A stretch of 64,000 nucleotides of DNA from contig JAEYLX010000032.1 in the NCBI GenBank assembly GCA_023407575.1, positions 124,001 to 188,000 of the forward strand, read 5' to 3'. Shown piece by piece: positions 35,293 to 44,593 of this stretch; the stretch's first letter is position 1; every line of letters starts with the position of its first letter. This stretch comes from Bacillota bacterium. Lineage in GTDB: Bacteria > Bacillota > Clostridia > Lachnospirales > Lachnospiraceae. A program made the translations under genes and the position numbers. The notes beneath the pieces were generated by a model that saw only the letters and a program-made list of their open reading frames with translations, was not told the origin of the DNA and made no database searches.

Positions 35293-37680
35293 TTGGATAA
35301 GAGTCATGATAGGAATCCAAGTCCTCTTTGTAAACAGAAGAACACAGTAAGAGGCGAGTTTTATAGATTTACAATACTAACTCCGTACCTGATACGCATG
35401 GAATATGACGAAATGGGTATTTTTGAAGATCATGCAACACAATCCGTGATTTTTAGAGATTTTGAGGTGCAAGAATTTCAAGTCATAGAAAAGAGTGACA
35501 GCCTTCAGATTATAACAGAAGCGGTTCATATCCTCTATGATAAAAAGAGATTTTCAAAGAACGGCTTAACAGTAAAGGTTAGAAATAATTTGACAGCTTA
35601 TCATAGTAGCTGGAATTACTCGGAACCCGTTAATGATTTAAAGGGAACCGCCAGAACTCTGGATGGAATAGATGGAGAAACAGAATTAGAGAATGGTGTT
35701 ATATCACCAAATGGATTTTCAATCATTGATGATAGCCATTCGTTTCTTATCAAAGAGGACGGTTGGCTGGAACAAAGAAGAAAAGATGTTATTGATATTT
35801 ATTTCTTTGGCTATGGCAGGAATTATAAACTGTGTCTAAAAGACTTCTATCGGTTAACTGGCGAAACACCTCTTCTGCCCAAGTATGCTTTGGGAAATTG
35901 GTGGAGCAGATTTTATCGTTATACGGAACAGTCCTATCGAACTTTAATCGATAGATTTGAAGAGGAGAAGCTTCCTTTTACAGTTGCAGTTATGGATATG
36001 GACTGGCATTTGACGAATATTGATCCAAAGCTAGGCAGCGGATGGACCGGATATACCTGGAATAAAGACTTTTTTCCAAACCCGGAAGACTTTATGAGCT
36101 GGCTTCATGAGAGAGGATTAAGAATTACATTAAATGTACATCCGGCAGAGGGTGTTCGTGCACATGAGGAAATGTATTTGGCAATGGCAGAGGAGTTGGA
36201 AGTAGACAGTACAAATGAAATTCCAATTACCTTTGACATTACCAATCAGGATTTTTTAAAGGCGTATTTCAAATATTTGCATCATGGTAATGAAAAGAAG
36301 GGTGTGGATTTTTGGTGGATTGACTGGCAGCAGGGAAAGGACTCCAAGGTTGAGGGGTTAGACCCTCTTTGGATGCTAAATCATTTTCATTTTCTGGATT
36401 TGCAAAGAAACGGAAAACGAGCCTTAATATTATCCAGATACGCAGGAATAGGGAGCCATCGCTATCCCATCGGGTTTTCGGGGGATTCCATAATTTCCTG
36501 GGAGAGCCTTAAATTCCAACCCTATTTTACGGCTACAGCCTCTAACATTGGCTTTGGCTGGTGGAGCCATGATATAGGCGGACATATGAATGGGATACGA
36601 GATGATGAACTGGCTACCAGATGGTTACAATTTGGAGTGTTCTCGCCGATCATGAGGCTGCATAGCTCCGGAAGTATGTTTAACGGTAAAGAGCCTTGGC
36701 GATACAATGATATTGCACATGCAGTAATGAACCGTTTTTTACAATTACGACATCAGCTGCTGCCTTATGTTTATACGATGAACCATAGAAGCAGTGTGGA
36801 GGGAGAGCCACTGATACAGCCAATGTATTATCAATACCCCAATAATGCTGAGGCCTATGAGGTAGGAAATCAATATTATTTTGGTAGTGAACTCATCGTA
36901 GCACCAATTACGGAAAAGCTTGATTTGTCTCTAAATCTTGCAAAGGTTAAGGTGTGGTTGCCAGAAGGTAACTATATGGATTTCTTTCAGGGCATAATTT
37001 ACGAAGGAAATCGGTATATGGAACTGTATCGAGGATTGGATAACATCCCTGTTCTGGCAAAAGCAGGTGGTATTATTCCTTTGAATGGAGTTAGCGAAAT
37101 TCTTAATGATCTAAACAATCCAAAGGTACTGGAAATTAAAATATTTGCGGGTGATGATGGACAATTTTGTCTTTACGAGGATGATGGAGAAAGTTTGGAA
37201 TATAAAAAAGGAGCATTTGTAAAGACAACAATGCTACTTGATTGGCAGAATCAAAAGTGTTTTAAAATCAATGCTGCTGATGGTCAACTGGGACTGATAC
37301 CCGAAAGCAGGAACTACAAACTAAAATTTATTGGATTTCAAGATTGTGAAGATATTAAGGTCACCTTAGGTGATACTATAATTCATTATACTAGGAATTA
37401 TGAAGTGAATTCCAATTTATTAGAGATTACTGTAGAGAATGTGGATGTTACAAAAGAGCTCTTGGTGCAATTTGAAAAAATGGAGATATGCAGAAATAAG
37501 GTAGAAGATAATTTACTGCATTTTTTAGATCAGGCACAGATTGAGTTTCAGCTAAAAGAGAAGATCTATCATATATTTAAGAAAAATTCTACTACCTCAA
37601 AAATGATAGCAGAACTATATTCGATGAATATTAATCAGAACTTGTTTGGTGCTCTATGTGAAATTTTACTTGCTAGTTAA
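35293..37680 (+). CDS. GH31 alpha-glucosidase-type enzyme, cytoplasmic
   Basis: This is a ~795-residue GH31 enzyme without signal peptide, acting inside on imported oligosaccharides. The N-terminal beta domain precedes a TIM barrel with the nucleophile in FWWIDWQQG (Asp344) and the acid/base in FSGDSIISWE (Asp398). The WIDWQQG form differs from the classic WxDMNE and marks a separate GH31 subgroup. A beta-sandwich and a ~70-residue helical C-terminal extension follow. An ATG at 35275 is in frame but lacks a ribosome site; AAAGGA at 35279-35284 fits the TTG at 35293, which was chosen. Alpha-glucosidase and 4-alpha-glucosyltransferase are both possible. Confidence 0.85.
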   Translation: MDKSHDRNPSPLCKQKNTVRGEFYRFTILTPYLIRMEYDEMGIFEDHATQSVIFRDFEVQEFQVIEKSDSLQIITEAVHILYDKKRFSKNGLTVKVRNNLTAYHSSWNYSEPVNDLKGTARTLDGIDGETELENGVISPNGFSIIDDSHSFLIKEDGWLEQRRKDVIDIYFFGYGRNYKLCLKDFYRLTGETPLLPKYALGNWWSRFYRYTEQSYRTLIDRFEEEKLPFTVAVMDMDWHLTNIDPKLGSGWTGYTWNKDFFPNPEDFMSWLHERGLRITLNVHPAEGVRAHEEMYLAMAEELEVDSTNEIPITFDITNQDFLKAYFKYLHHGNEKKGVDFWWIDWQQGKDSKVEGLDPLWMLNHFHFLDLQRNGKRALILSRYAGIGSHRYPIGFSGDSIISWESLKFQPYFTATASNIGFGWWSHDIGGHMNGIRDDELATRWLQFGVFSPIMRLHSSGSMFNGKEPWRYNDIAHAVMNRFLQLRHQLLPYVYTMNHRSSVEGEPLIQPMYYQYPNNAEAYEVGNQYYFGSELIVAPITEKLDLSLNLAKVKVWLPEGNYMDFFQGIIYEGNRYMELYRGLDNIPVLAKAGGIIPLNGVSEILNDLNNPKVLEIKIFAGDDGQFCLYEDDGESLEYKKGAFVKTTMLLDWQNQKCFKINAADGQLGLIPESRNYKLKFIGFQDCEDIKVTLGDTIIHYTRNYEVNSNLLEITVENVDVTKELLVQFEKMEICRNKVEDNLLHFLDQAQIEFQLKEKIYHIFKKNSTTSKMIAELYSMNINQNLFGALCEILLAS

Positions 37681-37728
37681 CAACAAGTTAGTAGTTCAGA
37701 TTTATGACACCGTTGGAAGGAGAAAATA

Positions 37729-39546
37729 ATGGAATTATCATCAATATTTCATAAGGCGGGCAGTAATTATGCATATGCTTATAACGATAAAACACTTCAT
37801 ATAAAGTTACAAACAAAAGCAAATGATGTGGAAGAAGTGGTTTTAGTTTTTGGAGATCCTTATGATTTTAGAGAAGAAAAGGAAACAGAAGGGGACTCCA
37901 GATGGAATTGGTTTATACAATATCGAAAGATGGAGAAAGTGGGAACGGACGGTGTTCATGATTTCTGGTTTCTTGACGCAGAGCCGGATTTAAGAAGAAT
38001 GAGGTATGCTTTCAGGCTGGAAAGCAAGGGAGAGCAATATTTGTATGGGGAACGAAAGATTCACAAAGTTACCGGTGAGGATGATTCTAATTTAACGGAT
38101 CAGAAGAATTTCTTTGCATTCCCATTCATTAATTCCATTGACATCTACAAGGCGCCGGATTGGGTTAAGGATACTATTTGGTATCAAATATTTCCAGAAC
38201 GTTTTGCGAATGGTGATAGAACCAATGATCCTGATAATGTAAAAAACTGGGAGGAACCATTATCTTCTTCTGGAGACTTTTATGGTGGAGACCTACAGGG
38301 AGTCATTGACCATTTGGATTATTTAGAAGAGCTGGGCATCAATGGTATATATTTTACACCAATTTTTCAGTCTAACTCAAATCATAAATATGATACCATT
38401 GATTATTTGTCTGTAGACCCTCACTTTGGGGATAAGGAAAAGTTAAAGGAATTAGTAGACAAGGCCCATAAAAAGGGCATTCGTGTAATGCTGGACATTG
38501 TGTTTAACCATAGCGGATTCTATTTTGAAAAATTCCAGGACGTAGTTGAGAAAGGTGAGTCATCTCCCTATAAAGATTGGTTTCACATTCATAAATTCCC
38601 GGTTTATGACAGGAAGGATGGATTAAGTTCCTCCAAGGAATTGAATTTTGATACCTTTGCTTACACACCAAGTATGCCTAAATTAAACACAGAGAATGAA
38701 GAAATGAAAGAATATCTGCTGAATGTAATACGTTATTGGAGTGATGAGGCTTCTATTGATGGTTGGAGACTGGATGTAGCAAACGAAGTGGATCATCAAT
38801 TCTGGAGAGATTTCCGTAAGGTTGCAAAGGAGAAAAATCCAGAAGTTTATATTGTCGGTGAAGTATGGCATGATGCAAACCCCTGGCTCGGTGGAGATCA
38901 ATTTGATGCGGTTATGAATTATCCTTTGAATGATGCTGTTCTTGGCTTTTTTGCCAAAGGGGAGATGAATTCGACAGAATTTGAACAGGAAGTAATCCGT
39001 ACGAATTTCTATTATCCTCAAAGTGTTAATAATCATATGTATAACTTATTAGACAGCCATGACACCCCAAGATTTTTGCATCAAGCAGGTGAAAACAAAG
39101 AACTGTTAAAGCTTGCCTATGTATTTATGATGACACATACAGGAGCTCCTTCCATTTATTATGGAAATGAGGTCGGGATGACGGGAAATCAGGATCCTGA
39201 CTGTCGCCGTCCAATGCGTTGGAAAACAGAGGATCAGGATTTAGAGCTCTTGTCATTTATGAAACAGTTAATAAGAATTAGAAAAGAGCACAAAGTATTA
39301 AGAGATAAGGGTGAATTACACTTTTATAAGTCAGAGAATCCGGATGTTCTTATTTATCAAAGGGCATCAGAAATAGAGAACTATGTTATAGTAATGAATC
39401 GTTCTTATCAAAGCCAGAACTTCCGATTACCGAGTGAAATTCAAGGTCTCAATTTCATAGATTTATGGGTAAATCAGCAGGTTGTACTTAATAACGAAAT
39501 GGAATTAAAACCTTATGAGTTTATGGTTTTACAACAAATAAATTAG
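37729..39546 (+). CDS. GH13 neopullulanase/cyclomaltodextrinase-type enzyme
   Basis: This 605-residue cytoplasmic GH13 enzyme has an N-terminal CBM34-type domain (1 to about 130), typical of subfamily GH13_20. The four conserved regions are DIVFNHSG, GWRLDVANE (nucleophile Asp349), VGEVWH (acid/base Glu378) and LLDSHDTPR (Asp445). MPKLNTENEEM, the MPKLN block, is also characteristic of this subfamily. It opens maltodextrins and cyclodextrins and can transglycosylate. GGAAGGAG lies about 7 bases before the ATG. It sits third among enzymes of the maltodextrin operon. Confidence 0.9.
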   Translation: MELSSIFHKAGSNYAYAYNDKTLHIKLQTKANDVEEVVLVFGDPYDFREEKETEGDSRWNWFIQYRKMEKVGTDGVHDFWFLDAEPDLRRMRYAFRLESKGEQYLYGERKIHKVTGEDDSNLTDQKNFFAFPFINSIDIYKAPDWVKDTIWYQIFPERFANGDRTNDPDNVKNWEEPLSSSGDFYGGDLQGVIDHLDYLEELGINGIYFTPIFQSNSNHKYDTIDYLSVDPHFGDKEKLKELVDKAHKKGIRVMLDIVFNHSGFYFEKFQDVVEKGESSPYKDWFHIHKFPVYDRKDGLSSSKELNFDTFAYTPSMPKLNTENEEMKEYLLNVIRYWSDEASIDGWRLDVANEVDHQFWRDFRKVAKEKNPEVYIVGEVWHDANPWLGGDQFDAVMNYPLNDAVLGFFAKGEMNSTEFEQEVIRTNFYYPQSVNNHMYNLLDSHDTPRFLHQAGENKELLKLAYVFMMTHTGAPSIYYGNEVGMTGNQDPDCRRPMRWKTEDQDLELLSFMKQLIRIRKEHKVLRDKGELHFYKSENPDVLIYQRASEIENYVIVMNRSYQSQNFRLPSEIQGLNFIDLWVNQQVVLNNEMELKPYEFMVLQQIN

Positions 39547-39562
39547 GAAAATGCGTATCTGT

Positions 39563-39597
39563 GGTTAGAGTGTCAAAAGTCAATAAACACTCTAACC
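39563..39597 (+). other. Intercistronic hairpin before malQ
   Basis: GGTTAGAGTGT (39563-39573) pairs perfectly with ACACTCTAACC (39587-39597) around a 13-base loop, without a T-run. It probably marks an mRNA processing or stability boundary inside the operon. Confidence 0.6.
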
Positions 39598-39647
39598 ATC
39601 TATAGAAAGCTTAAATATGTTACAAAATGATAGGGAGGTTTTAAGAA

Positions 39648-41186
39648 GTGGATAGAAAATCTGTAGAATCCCTTGCGAATTCAGTTAGAAAGGGTGGTAT
39701 CTTAGTGCACCCGACTTCATTCTCGGGTTTATATGGAATTGGAGATTTAGGGGCATATGCATATCAATTCGTTGATTTCCTTGCAGAGGCTGGGCAGTCA
39801 CTTTGGCAGGTATTACCGTTGGGGCCAACAGGGTATGGGGATTCCCCCTACCAGTCTTTTTCGTCTTTTGCTGGTCAGCCATTAATAATTAGTCCGGAGC
39901 TTTTAGGCGACATGGGGCTACTGACAGAACAAGAATTAGAGCCCAGAAATTGGGAGCCGACTAAAATAGATTTTGGTCCAGTAATTGAGTATAAGTTAGG
40001 GCTTCTTCGTAAGGCTTATGAACACTTTGAGACTATGAACAATGCTAAAATGGTAGAGGAGTTTGAGTCGTTTTGCCAACAACAGAAGGAGTGGTTGGAG
40101 GATTATTCCCTGTTTATGGCAGTTAAGGATGCCCATGGTGGTGTTATGTGGTGCCAATGGGCTTTGGAAATTGCATTTCCAACACAGGAGGCAAGAGAGA
40201 GGTGGAGAGATAAACTAAAAAGTGAAGTAAGGTATTATTCCTTTGTACAGTTTATTTTCTATAAACAGTGGTTTGATCTTAAAGCATATGCAAATACCAA
40301 AGGCATCTCTATTATTGGAGATATTCCGATTTTTACTGCCTTCGACAGTGCAGATGTTTGGGGAAACAAGGAATTATTCTATTTGGATAAGGAAGGCTAT
40401 CCGGTTGTGGTTGCAGGAGTGCCACCCGACTATTTTTCGGAAACAGGACAATTGTGGGGAAATCCTCTCTATGATTGGGAAGTACATAAAGCACAGGAGT
40501 TTAAGTGGTGGGTCAAAAGAGTTAAATATACTCTAACTATGGTGGATTGTCTACGAATCGATCATTTTAGAGGCTTTGAGGCCTACTATGCGATTCCGTA
40601 TGGAGCTGAAAATGCAATACAGGGGGAATGGCGCAAAGGACCATATAAAGACTTGTTTTATGCAATACAGAAGGAACTTGGCGAGGAACTTCCTATTATT
40701 GCGGAGGACCTTGGTGTAATCACGCCGGAGGTAACCGAACTAAGAGATCATTTTAAGCTTCCAGGAATGAAAATCCTGCAGTTTGGATTCGACAATACCG
40801 AGGAAAATCCTTTTCTGCCACATCACTACATACCGAGAACCGTATGCTATACGGGGACTCATGATAATGATACAACCCTTGGATGGTATTTAAAAGCAGC
40901 AAAGGATTGTCAGGACAAAGTGGAGGGTTATATGAAGGCGACCAGGTCAACGGTTTCCTGGGATTTTATTCGCACCTGTTATGCGTCAGTGTCGGAGATG
41001 GCAATAGTTCCTCTACAGGATGTTATGGGACTGGACAGTTCTGCCCGCATGAATACACCAGGAACCACAAGCAATAATTGGCAGTGGAGATATCTTCCTG
41101 AAATGTTAGATATGGAACTTGCTAAAAAGCTACGAGATATTAGTATTATGTATGGTCGCACGAATGGAACTAGAGGTGACATATGA
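39648..41186 (+). CDS. malQ: 4-alpha-glucanotransferase (GH77)
   Basis: This 512-residue amylomaltase transfers glucan segments between maltodextrins and releases glucose. Family blocks are GGILVHPTSFSGLYGIGDLG near the start, GDIPIFTAFDSADVW near 224, VVVAGVPPDYFSETGQLWG near 250, LRIDHFRG (catalytic Asp near 304), IIAEDLGVITPEV (Glu near 352) and GTHDND near 404. The start is GTG 39648, 9 bases after GGGAGG. The stop overlaps the next start by 4 bases (ATGA), so the two genes are coupled. No signal peptide, in keeping with intracellular action. Confidence 0.95.
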   Translation: MDRKSVESLANSVRKGGILVHPTSFSGLYGIGDLGAYAYQFVDFLAEAGQSLWQVLPLGPTGYGDSPYQSFSSFAGQPLIISPELLGDMGLLTEQELEPRNWEPTKIDFGPVIEYKLGLLRKAYEHFETMNNAKMVEEFESFCQQQKEWLEDYSLFMAVKDAHGGVMWCQWALEIAFPTQEARERWRDKLKSEVRYYSFVQFIFYKQWFDLKAYANTKGISIIGDIPIFTAFDSADVWGNKELFYLDKEGYPVVVAGVPPDYFSETGQLWGNPLYDWEVHKAQEFKWWVKRVKYTLTMVDCLRIDHFRGFEAYYAIPYGAENAIQGEWRKGPYKDLFYAIQKELGEELPIIAEDLGVITPEVTELRDHFKLPGMKILQFGFDNTEENPFLPHHYIPRTVCYTGTHDNDTTLGWYLKAAKDCQDKVEGYMKATRSTVSWDFIRTCYASVSEMAIVPLQDVMGLDSSARMNTPGTTSNNWQWRYLPEMLDMELAKKLRDISIMYGRTNGTRGDI

Positions 41187-42529
41187 AAAAGGAAAGAATA
41201 TACCGATGGGTGGCGATTCTTATGATTCTATCTATATTACCAGGTTGTGCACCTTCTAAAGATAAAGTAAGCGTACCGAAATGGTCTGACAATGCAACTA
41301 TCTATGAAGTGAATATTCGTCAGTATACGGAGGAAGGCACCTTTAAAGCTTTTGAGGAGCACTTACCCAGACTGAAGGAAATGGGTGTTAAAATTCTTTG
41401 GTTCATGCCGATCTATCCGATTTCCAGTACCAAAAGACTCGGAAGCTTAGGTTCCTATTATGCAATTGCAGATTATCAGGAGATTAATCCGGAGTTTGGA
41501 ACAAAAGAGGATTTTGAACATTTAGTGAAAGCCTGCCATGAGATGGGATTTAAAGTAATCCTTGACTGGGTTGCAAATCACACTGGGTGGGATAATGCTT
41601 GGATTTCAGAAAATCCAGATTGGTATACTAAGAATGCACAGGGTGAGATTATCTATCCTGAAACCTGGGAAGATGTTGCGGATTTAAATTTTGACAATGA
41701 GAAGCTGCAAAAAGCGATGATAAAAGCCATGACCTATTGGGTAAAGGAATTTGATGTGGATGGCTATCGCTGTGATTATGCGGGGGGAGTACCTCTGGAG
41801 TTCTGGGAAAAAGCGCGAACAAAACTGGAAAGAATTAAACCAGTTTATATGTTAGCTGAGGATGATAAATCCCTGGCATTAATGAAATATGCTTTTAATT
41901 CTAACTATGGTTGGAGCTTATATCACGATTTAAACAGTATTGCCAAGGGAACTAAAAAGGCGGATAGTTTGACAAGTTATTTTAAGAATGATGTTAAAAA
42001 CTATCCAGAGGGGACTTATCCTTTGAATTTTATTGATAATCATGATGAGAATTCCTGGAATGGCACTGTAGAAGAGAGAATGGGTGTTGCTCAGCAAGCA
42101 ATGCTGGCACTGATTTTTACAGCACCTGGTATGCCCTTGCTCTATTCAGGGCAGGAGGTTAATCTCGACCATAGGCTAGAATTCTTTGATAAGGACGAGA
42201 TTATATGGGAAGATTTTCAGAATGAAGAGCTATTGACCAAGTTAATCCATTTAAAGCTGGAGCATCCAGCCTTATGGAATGGTAACGCGGGAGGAGAAAT
42301 AACTTTTCTGGAGTCCTCCAGTGAACGTGTTCTAGTCTATGAACGTCAAAAGGATGAGGATCGTATTGTTGTATTATTAAATCTGTCAGACAAAGCAGCT
42401 GATGTTACGTTTAAGCTCGAAAGTGAATTTGAAGGAATAGAATTAATGACAGCAGAGAGTATATCTATGTCAGCAGGTGAAAATGAAATGTCCCTAGAAC
42501 CTTGGGAGTATGTTGTAATTAGTAAGTAA
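41183..42529 (+). CDS. GH13 alpha-amylase-type lipoprotein
   Basis: This is a 448-residue GH13 enzyme anchored outside the cell: the signal ends LPGC with Cys22 lipidated. Conserved regions are DWVANHTG, GYRCDYAGG (nucleophile Asp198), LAEDDK (Glu226) and FIDNHDENSW (Asp288). It is a compact amylase with a short C-terminal beta domain. It is the only secreted enzyme of the operon and would cut starch or long dextrins into pieces for the binding protein. It is the last gene, translationally coupled to malQ, and is followed by terminator H1. Confidence 0.88.
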   Translation: MKKERIYRWVAILMILSILPGCAPSKDKVSVPKWSDNATIYEVNIRQYTEEGTFKAFEEHLPRLKEMGVKILWFMPIYPISSTKRLGSLGSYYAIADYQEINPEFGTKEDFEHLVKACHEMGFKVILDWVANHTGWDNAWISENPDWYTKNAQGEIIYPETWEDVADLNFDNEKLQKAMIKAMTYWVKEFDVDGYRCDYAGGVPLEFWEKARTKLERIKPVYMLAEDDKSLALMKYAFNSNYGWSLYHDLNSIAKGTKKADSLTSYFKNDVKNYPEGTYPLNFIDNHDENSWNGTVEERMGVAQQAMLALIFTAPGMPLLYSGQEVNLDHRLEFFDKDEIIWEDFQNEELLTKLIHLKLEHPALWNGNAGGEITFLESSSERVLVYERQKDEDRIVVLLNLSDKAADVTFKLESEFEGIELMTAESISMSAGENEMSLEPWEYVVISK

Positions 42530-42558
42530 AAGCTTATAGGTAATTATAGTAATTTATT

Positions 42559-42604
42559 GGCCGTTTATTGATGATATTTCGGTATCTTATTAAGCGGCTT
42601 TTTT
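42559..42604 (+). terminator. Terminator H1 of the maltodextrin operon, related to H2
   Basis: GCCG (42560-42563) pairs with CGGC (42595-42598), with an imperfect inner stem closed by a TTCG-type loop and six Ts after. About 45 bases are clearly similar to hairpin H2 at 42899-42948. Confidence 0.75.
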
Positions 42605-42634
42605 ATGCAAAAATTATTTTTTACTATTTTAGGC

Positions 42635-42663
42635 TTTACATTAGAGGAACAATATGGTATATT
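42635..42663 (+). promoter_or_regulatory. Promoter of the 43-residue peptide gene
   Basis: TTTACA at 42635-42640 and TATATT at 42658-42663 are 17 bases apart and lie 48 bases before the peptide ATG. Confidence 0.6.
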
Positions 42664-42710
42664 GCCTTAGTAGGAATTGTAAATTAACTGAAAAGAAAGG
42701 AGACGTTGCA

Positions 42711-42842
42711 ATGAGATTTAGTAATATTTTATCAAACAAACTAACAATAAAAAATCAAAAACAGAATAATTACAAAATGAATTATGCTAAGATTGCTATA
42801 TCTCCAGAATTTCACAAAATGGAATTCACAGGTAGATTATAG
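42711..42842 (+). CDS. Orphan 43-residue basic peptide of unknown function
   Basis: The peptide begins MRFSNILSNKLTIKN and ends FHKMEFTGRL. It is basic, rich in Asn and Lys, and has no Cys, no membrane helix and no clear signal peptide. AAGGAG lies 8 bases before the ATG, a promoter precedes it, and two hairpins follow its stop, so it is a complete transcription unit of its own. An in-frame upstream ATG (42654) lies within the promoter and was not used. No family was recognised; a processed signal or modified peptide precursor is possible but unproven. Confidence 0.5.
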   Translation: MRFSNILSNKLTIKNQKQNNYKMNYAKIAISPEFHKMEFTGRL

Positions 42843-42850
42843 ATAAAATA

Positions 42851-42876
42851 CGATAGCATGTATTCAGATGCTATCG
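42851..42876 (+). terminator. Hairpin directly after the peptide gene
   Basis: CGATAGCAT (42851-42859) pairs perfectly with ATGCTATCG (42868-42876) around an 8-base loop. No T-run follows, so it may act together with H2 or protect the short mRNA. Confidence 0.5.
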
Positions 42877-42898
42877 GCGATCATATAGAATAATTAAT

Positions 42899-42948
42899 GA
42901 GCCGATTATTGGTGATATCTAGGTATCACATTAAGAGGCTCTTTTTTT
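42899..42948 (+). terminator. Terminator H2, copy related to H1
   Basis: GAGCC (42899-42903) pairs with GGCTC (42937-42941), with an inner GGTGATAT/GTATCAC stem and seven Ts. It shares text and loop plan with H1. It ends the peptide transcript 35 bases before the Cys-rich gene. Confidence 0.75.
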
Positions 42949-42983
42949 GTGCGTTTATATGTAATAACAGGAGGAATAAAGAA

Positions 42984-43205
42984 ATGGCCATATATAGAGA
43001 GGCAGTTTGTATTAATTATATCGCGTTAGGACAATGTAATAAGGGGAGGGAAGCCTGTCATGAGCATTACTGTCAAAAATGCGACAAGTATTATCCCAGA
43101 GCAAAAGCGATAAATAAGAATAAGAAAAAGCGAAAATTAGATAATAATAAAAAATTAGGTGAATTAAAGGATTATGTTAGAAATAATAACTTTTGGTTCA
43201 GATAG
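42984..43205 (+). CDS. Small Cys-rich protein paired with RtcB
   Basis: This is a 73-residue protein starting MAIYREAVCINYIALG. Five cysteines and two histidines cluster within residues 9-42 (CINY, GQCNKG, EACHEHYCQKC), the look of a small zinc-binding knot. A Lys-rich linker and a short C-terminal helix follow. AGGAGGA lies 8 bases before ATG 42984, which excludes the longer frame starting inside hairpin H2. It ends 9 bases before rtcB, so they form one operon. An RNA-binding or RtcB-assisting role is inferred only from this pairing and the charge pattern. Confidence 0.7.
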   Translation: MAIYREAVCINYIALGQCNKGREACHEHYCQKCDKYYPRAKAINKNKKKRKLDNNKKLGELKDYVRNNNFWFR

Positions 43206-43214
43206 GATGAATTT

Positions 43215-44426
43215 ATGCAAAGTATAGAAGGAAAGTATAACACAGCCAAGGTCTTTACTGAAATTGTAGAGGAAACTGCACTGGAACAGATTAGAACCTT
43301 GTGCAATCAGGAATTTATAAAAGCTTCAAAAATTAGAATTATGCCAGATGTTCATGCTGGTGCCGGGTGTACCATTGGAACAACAATGACCCTACAAGAT
43401 TCGGTGGTTCCGAATCTTGTAGGTGTAGATATCGGATGTGGGATGGAGACAATTCAAATTAAGAATTCTCATATCGAAGTGCAGAAGCTGGATAAGCTTA
43501 TTTATGAAAGAATTCCATCTGGCTTTAATGTAAGATCAACAGCACACAGATATAATGACGAAATAGATTTGAATGCCTTAAGATGCAAGACAGATGCGAA
43601 GATTAACCTGGATAGAGCAGTGAAATCTTTAGGAACTCTAGGTGGAGGGAATCATTTCATTGAAGCCAATAAAGATGAAGACGGTAATATCTTTCTTGTA
43701 ATTCACTCTGGTTCTCGTCATCTTGGTTTGGAAGTTGCGAATTATTATCAGGACCAAGCTTATAAGTCTCTGAATGGTAATACCAAGGCAGACGAAATTC
43801 AACTAATAGCTGAATATAAGAAAGCTGGCAGGGATAAGGAAATTCAGACAGCAGTTAATGAGCTGAAGAAATTGGTACGAACAGAGATTCCAAAGTCACT
43901 TGCTTACTTATCGGGTCAGCTGATGGAAGACTATATTCATGATATGAGATTGGTACAAAGATTTGCTTTACTAAATAGAAAAGCAATGATGGAGGAGATT
44001 GTCAAGGGATTAAAGCTAAAGGTAGAAGAAGAATTTACAACAATTCATAATTATATTGATACTGATGCAATGATACTAAGAAAAGGTGCGGTTTCTGCTA
44101 AGAAAGGGGAAACCCTGCTAATTCCTATTAATATGAGGGACGGTTCGCTAATTTGTGTTGGTAAGGGGAATGAGGATTGGAACAATTCTGCTCCCCATGG
44201 GGCAGGAAGACTTATGTCCAGGATAAAGGCTAAGAATACCTTTACAGTGTCAGAATTTAAGAAAGAGATGAATGGAATTTACACTACATCTGTTAATAAG
44301 GATACTTTGGATGAATGTCCAATGGCATACAAGAGTATGGAGGATATCGTTAACAACATAGGAGACACAGCAGAAGTTGTTAAAATTATAAAGCCAATCT
44401 ATAACTTTAAGGCAGGGGATGAATAA
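43215..44426 (+). CDS. rtcB: RtcB-type RNA ligase
   Basis: This 403-residue enzyme of the RtcB family joins RNA 3'-phosphate or 2',3'-cyclic-phosphate ends to 5'-hydroxyl ends using GTP and manganese. Metal-binding blocks are MPDVHAGAGCTIG, VGVDIGCGM (Asp and Cys ligands) and LGGGNHFIE, plus HSGSRHLG. The guanylylated His is in APHGAGRLMSR near 332. It is slightly shorter than E. coli RtcB (408) and full length for bacterial forms. It uses the ATG 9 bases after the Cys-rich gene. No archease or RtcR is nearby. Confidence 0.93.
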   Translation: MQSIEGKYNTAKVFTEIVEETALEQIRTLCNQEFIKASKIRIMPDVHAGAGCTIGTTMTLQDSVVPNLVGVDIGCGMETIQIKNSHIEVQKLDKLIYERIPSGFNVRSTAHRYNDEIDLNALRCKTDAKINLDRAVKSLGTLGGGNHFIEANKDEDGNIFLVIHSGSRHLGLEVANYYQDQAYKSLNGNTKADEIQLIAEYKKAGRDKEIQTAVNELKKLVRTEIPKSLAYLSGQLMEDYIHDMRLVQRFALLNRKAMMEEIVKGLKLKVEEEFTTIHNYIDTDAMILRKGAVSAKKGETLLIPINMRDGSLICVGKGNEDWNNSAPHGAGRLMSRIKAKNTFTVSEFKKEMNGIYTTSVNKDTLDECPMAYKSMEDIVNNIGDTAEVVKIIKPIYNFKAGDE

Positions 44427-44593
44427 CTGAAGTATTAAGATTTACTGATCCTTATGACTATATAACTACCATTATATGTAAAAAATATTGTAATTAGTTT
44501 GTAATTGTAATAATATTTACATGACCAATGCAATCATAATTGGCACTGATATAAATGTCTGTATTAGTTAAGGTTATTGAGATGGAGGGTGTA

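Noticed and set aside
42559..42948. H1 and H2 as ends of an insertion element
   Set aside because: They are direct, imperfect copies ending in T-runs with no transposase, inverted ends or target duplication.
42897..42983. Longer N-terminus for the Cys-rich protein
   Set aside because: These codons lie in terminator H2 and its T-run; AGGAGGA points to ATG 42984.
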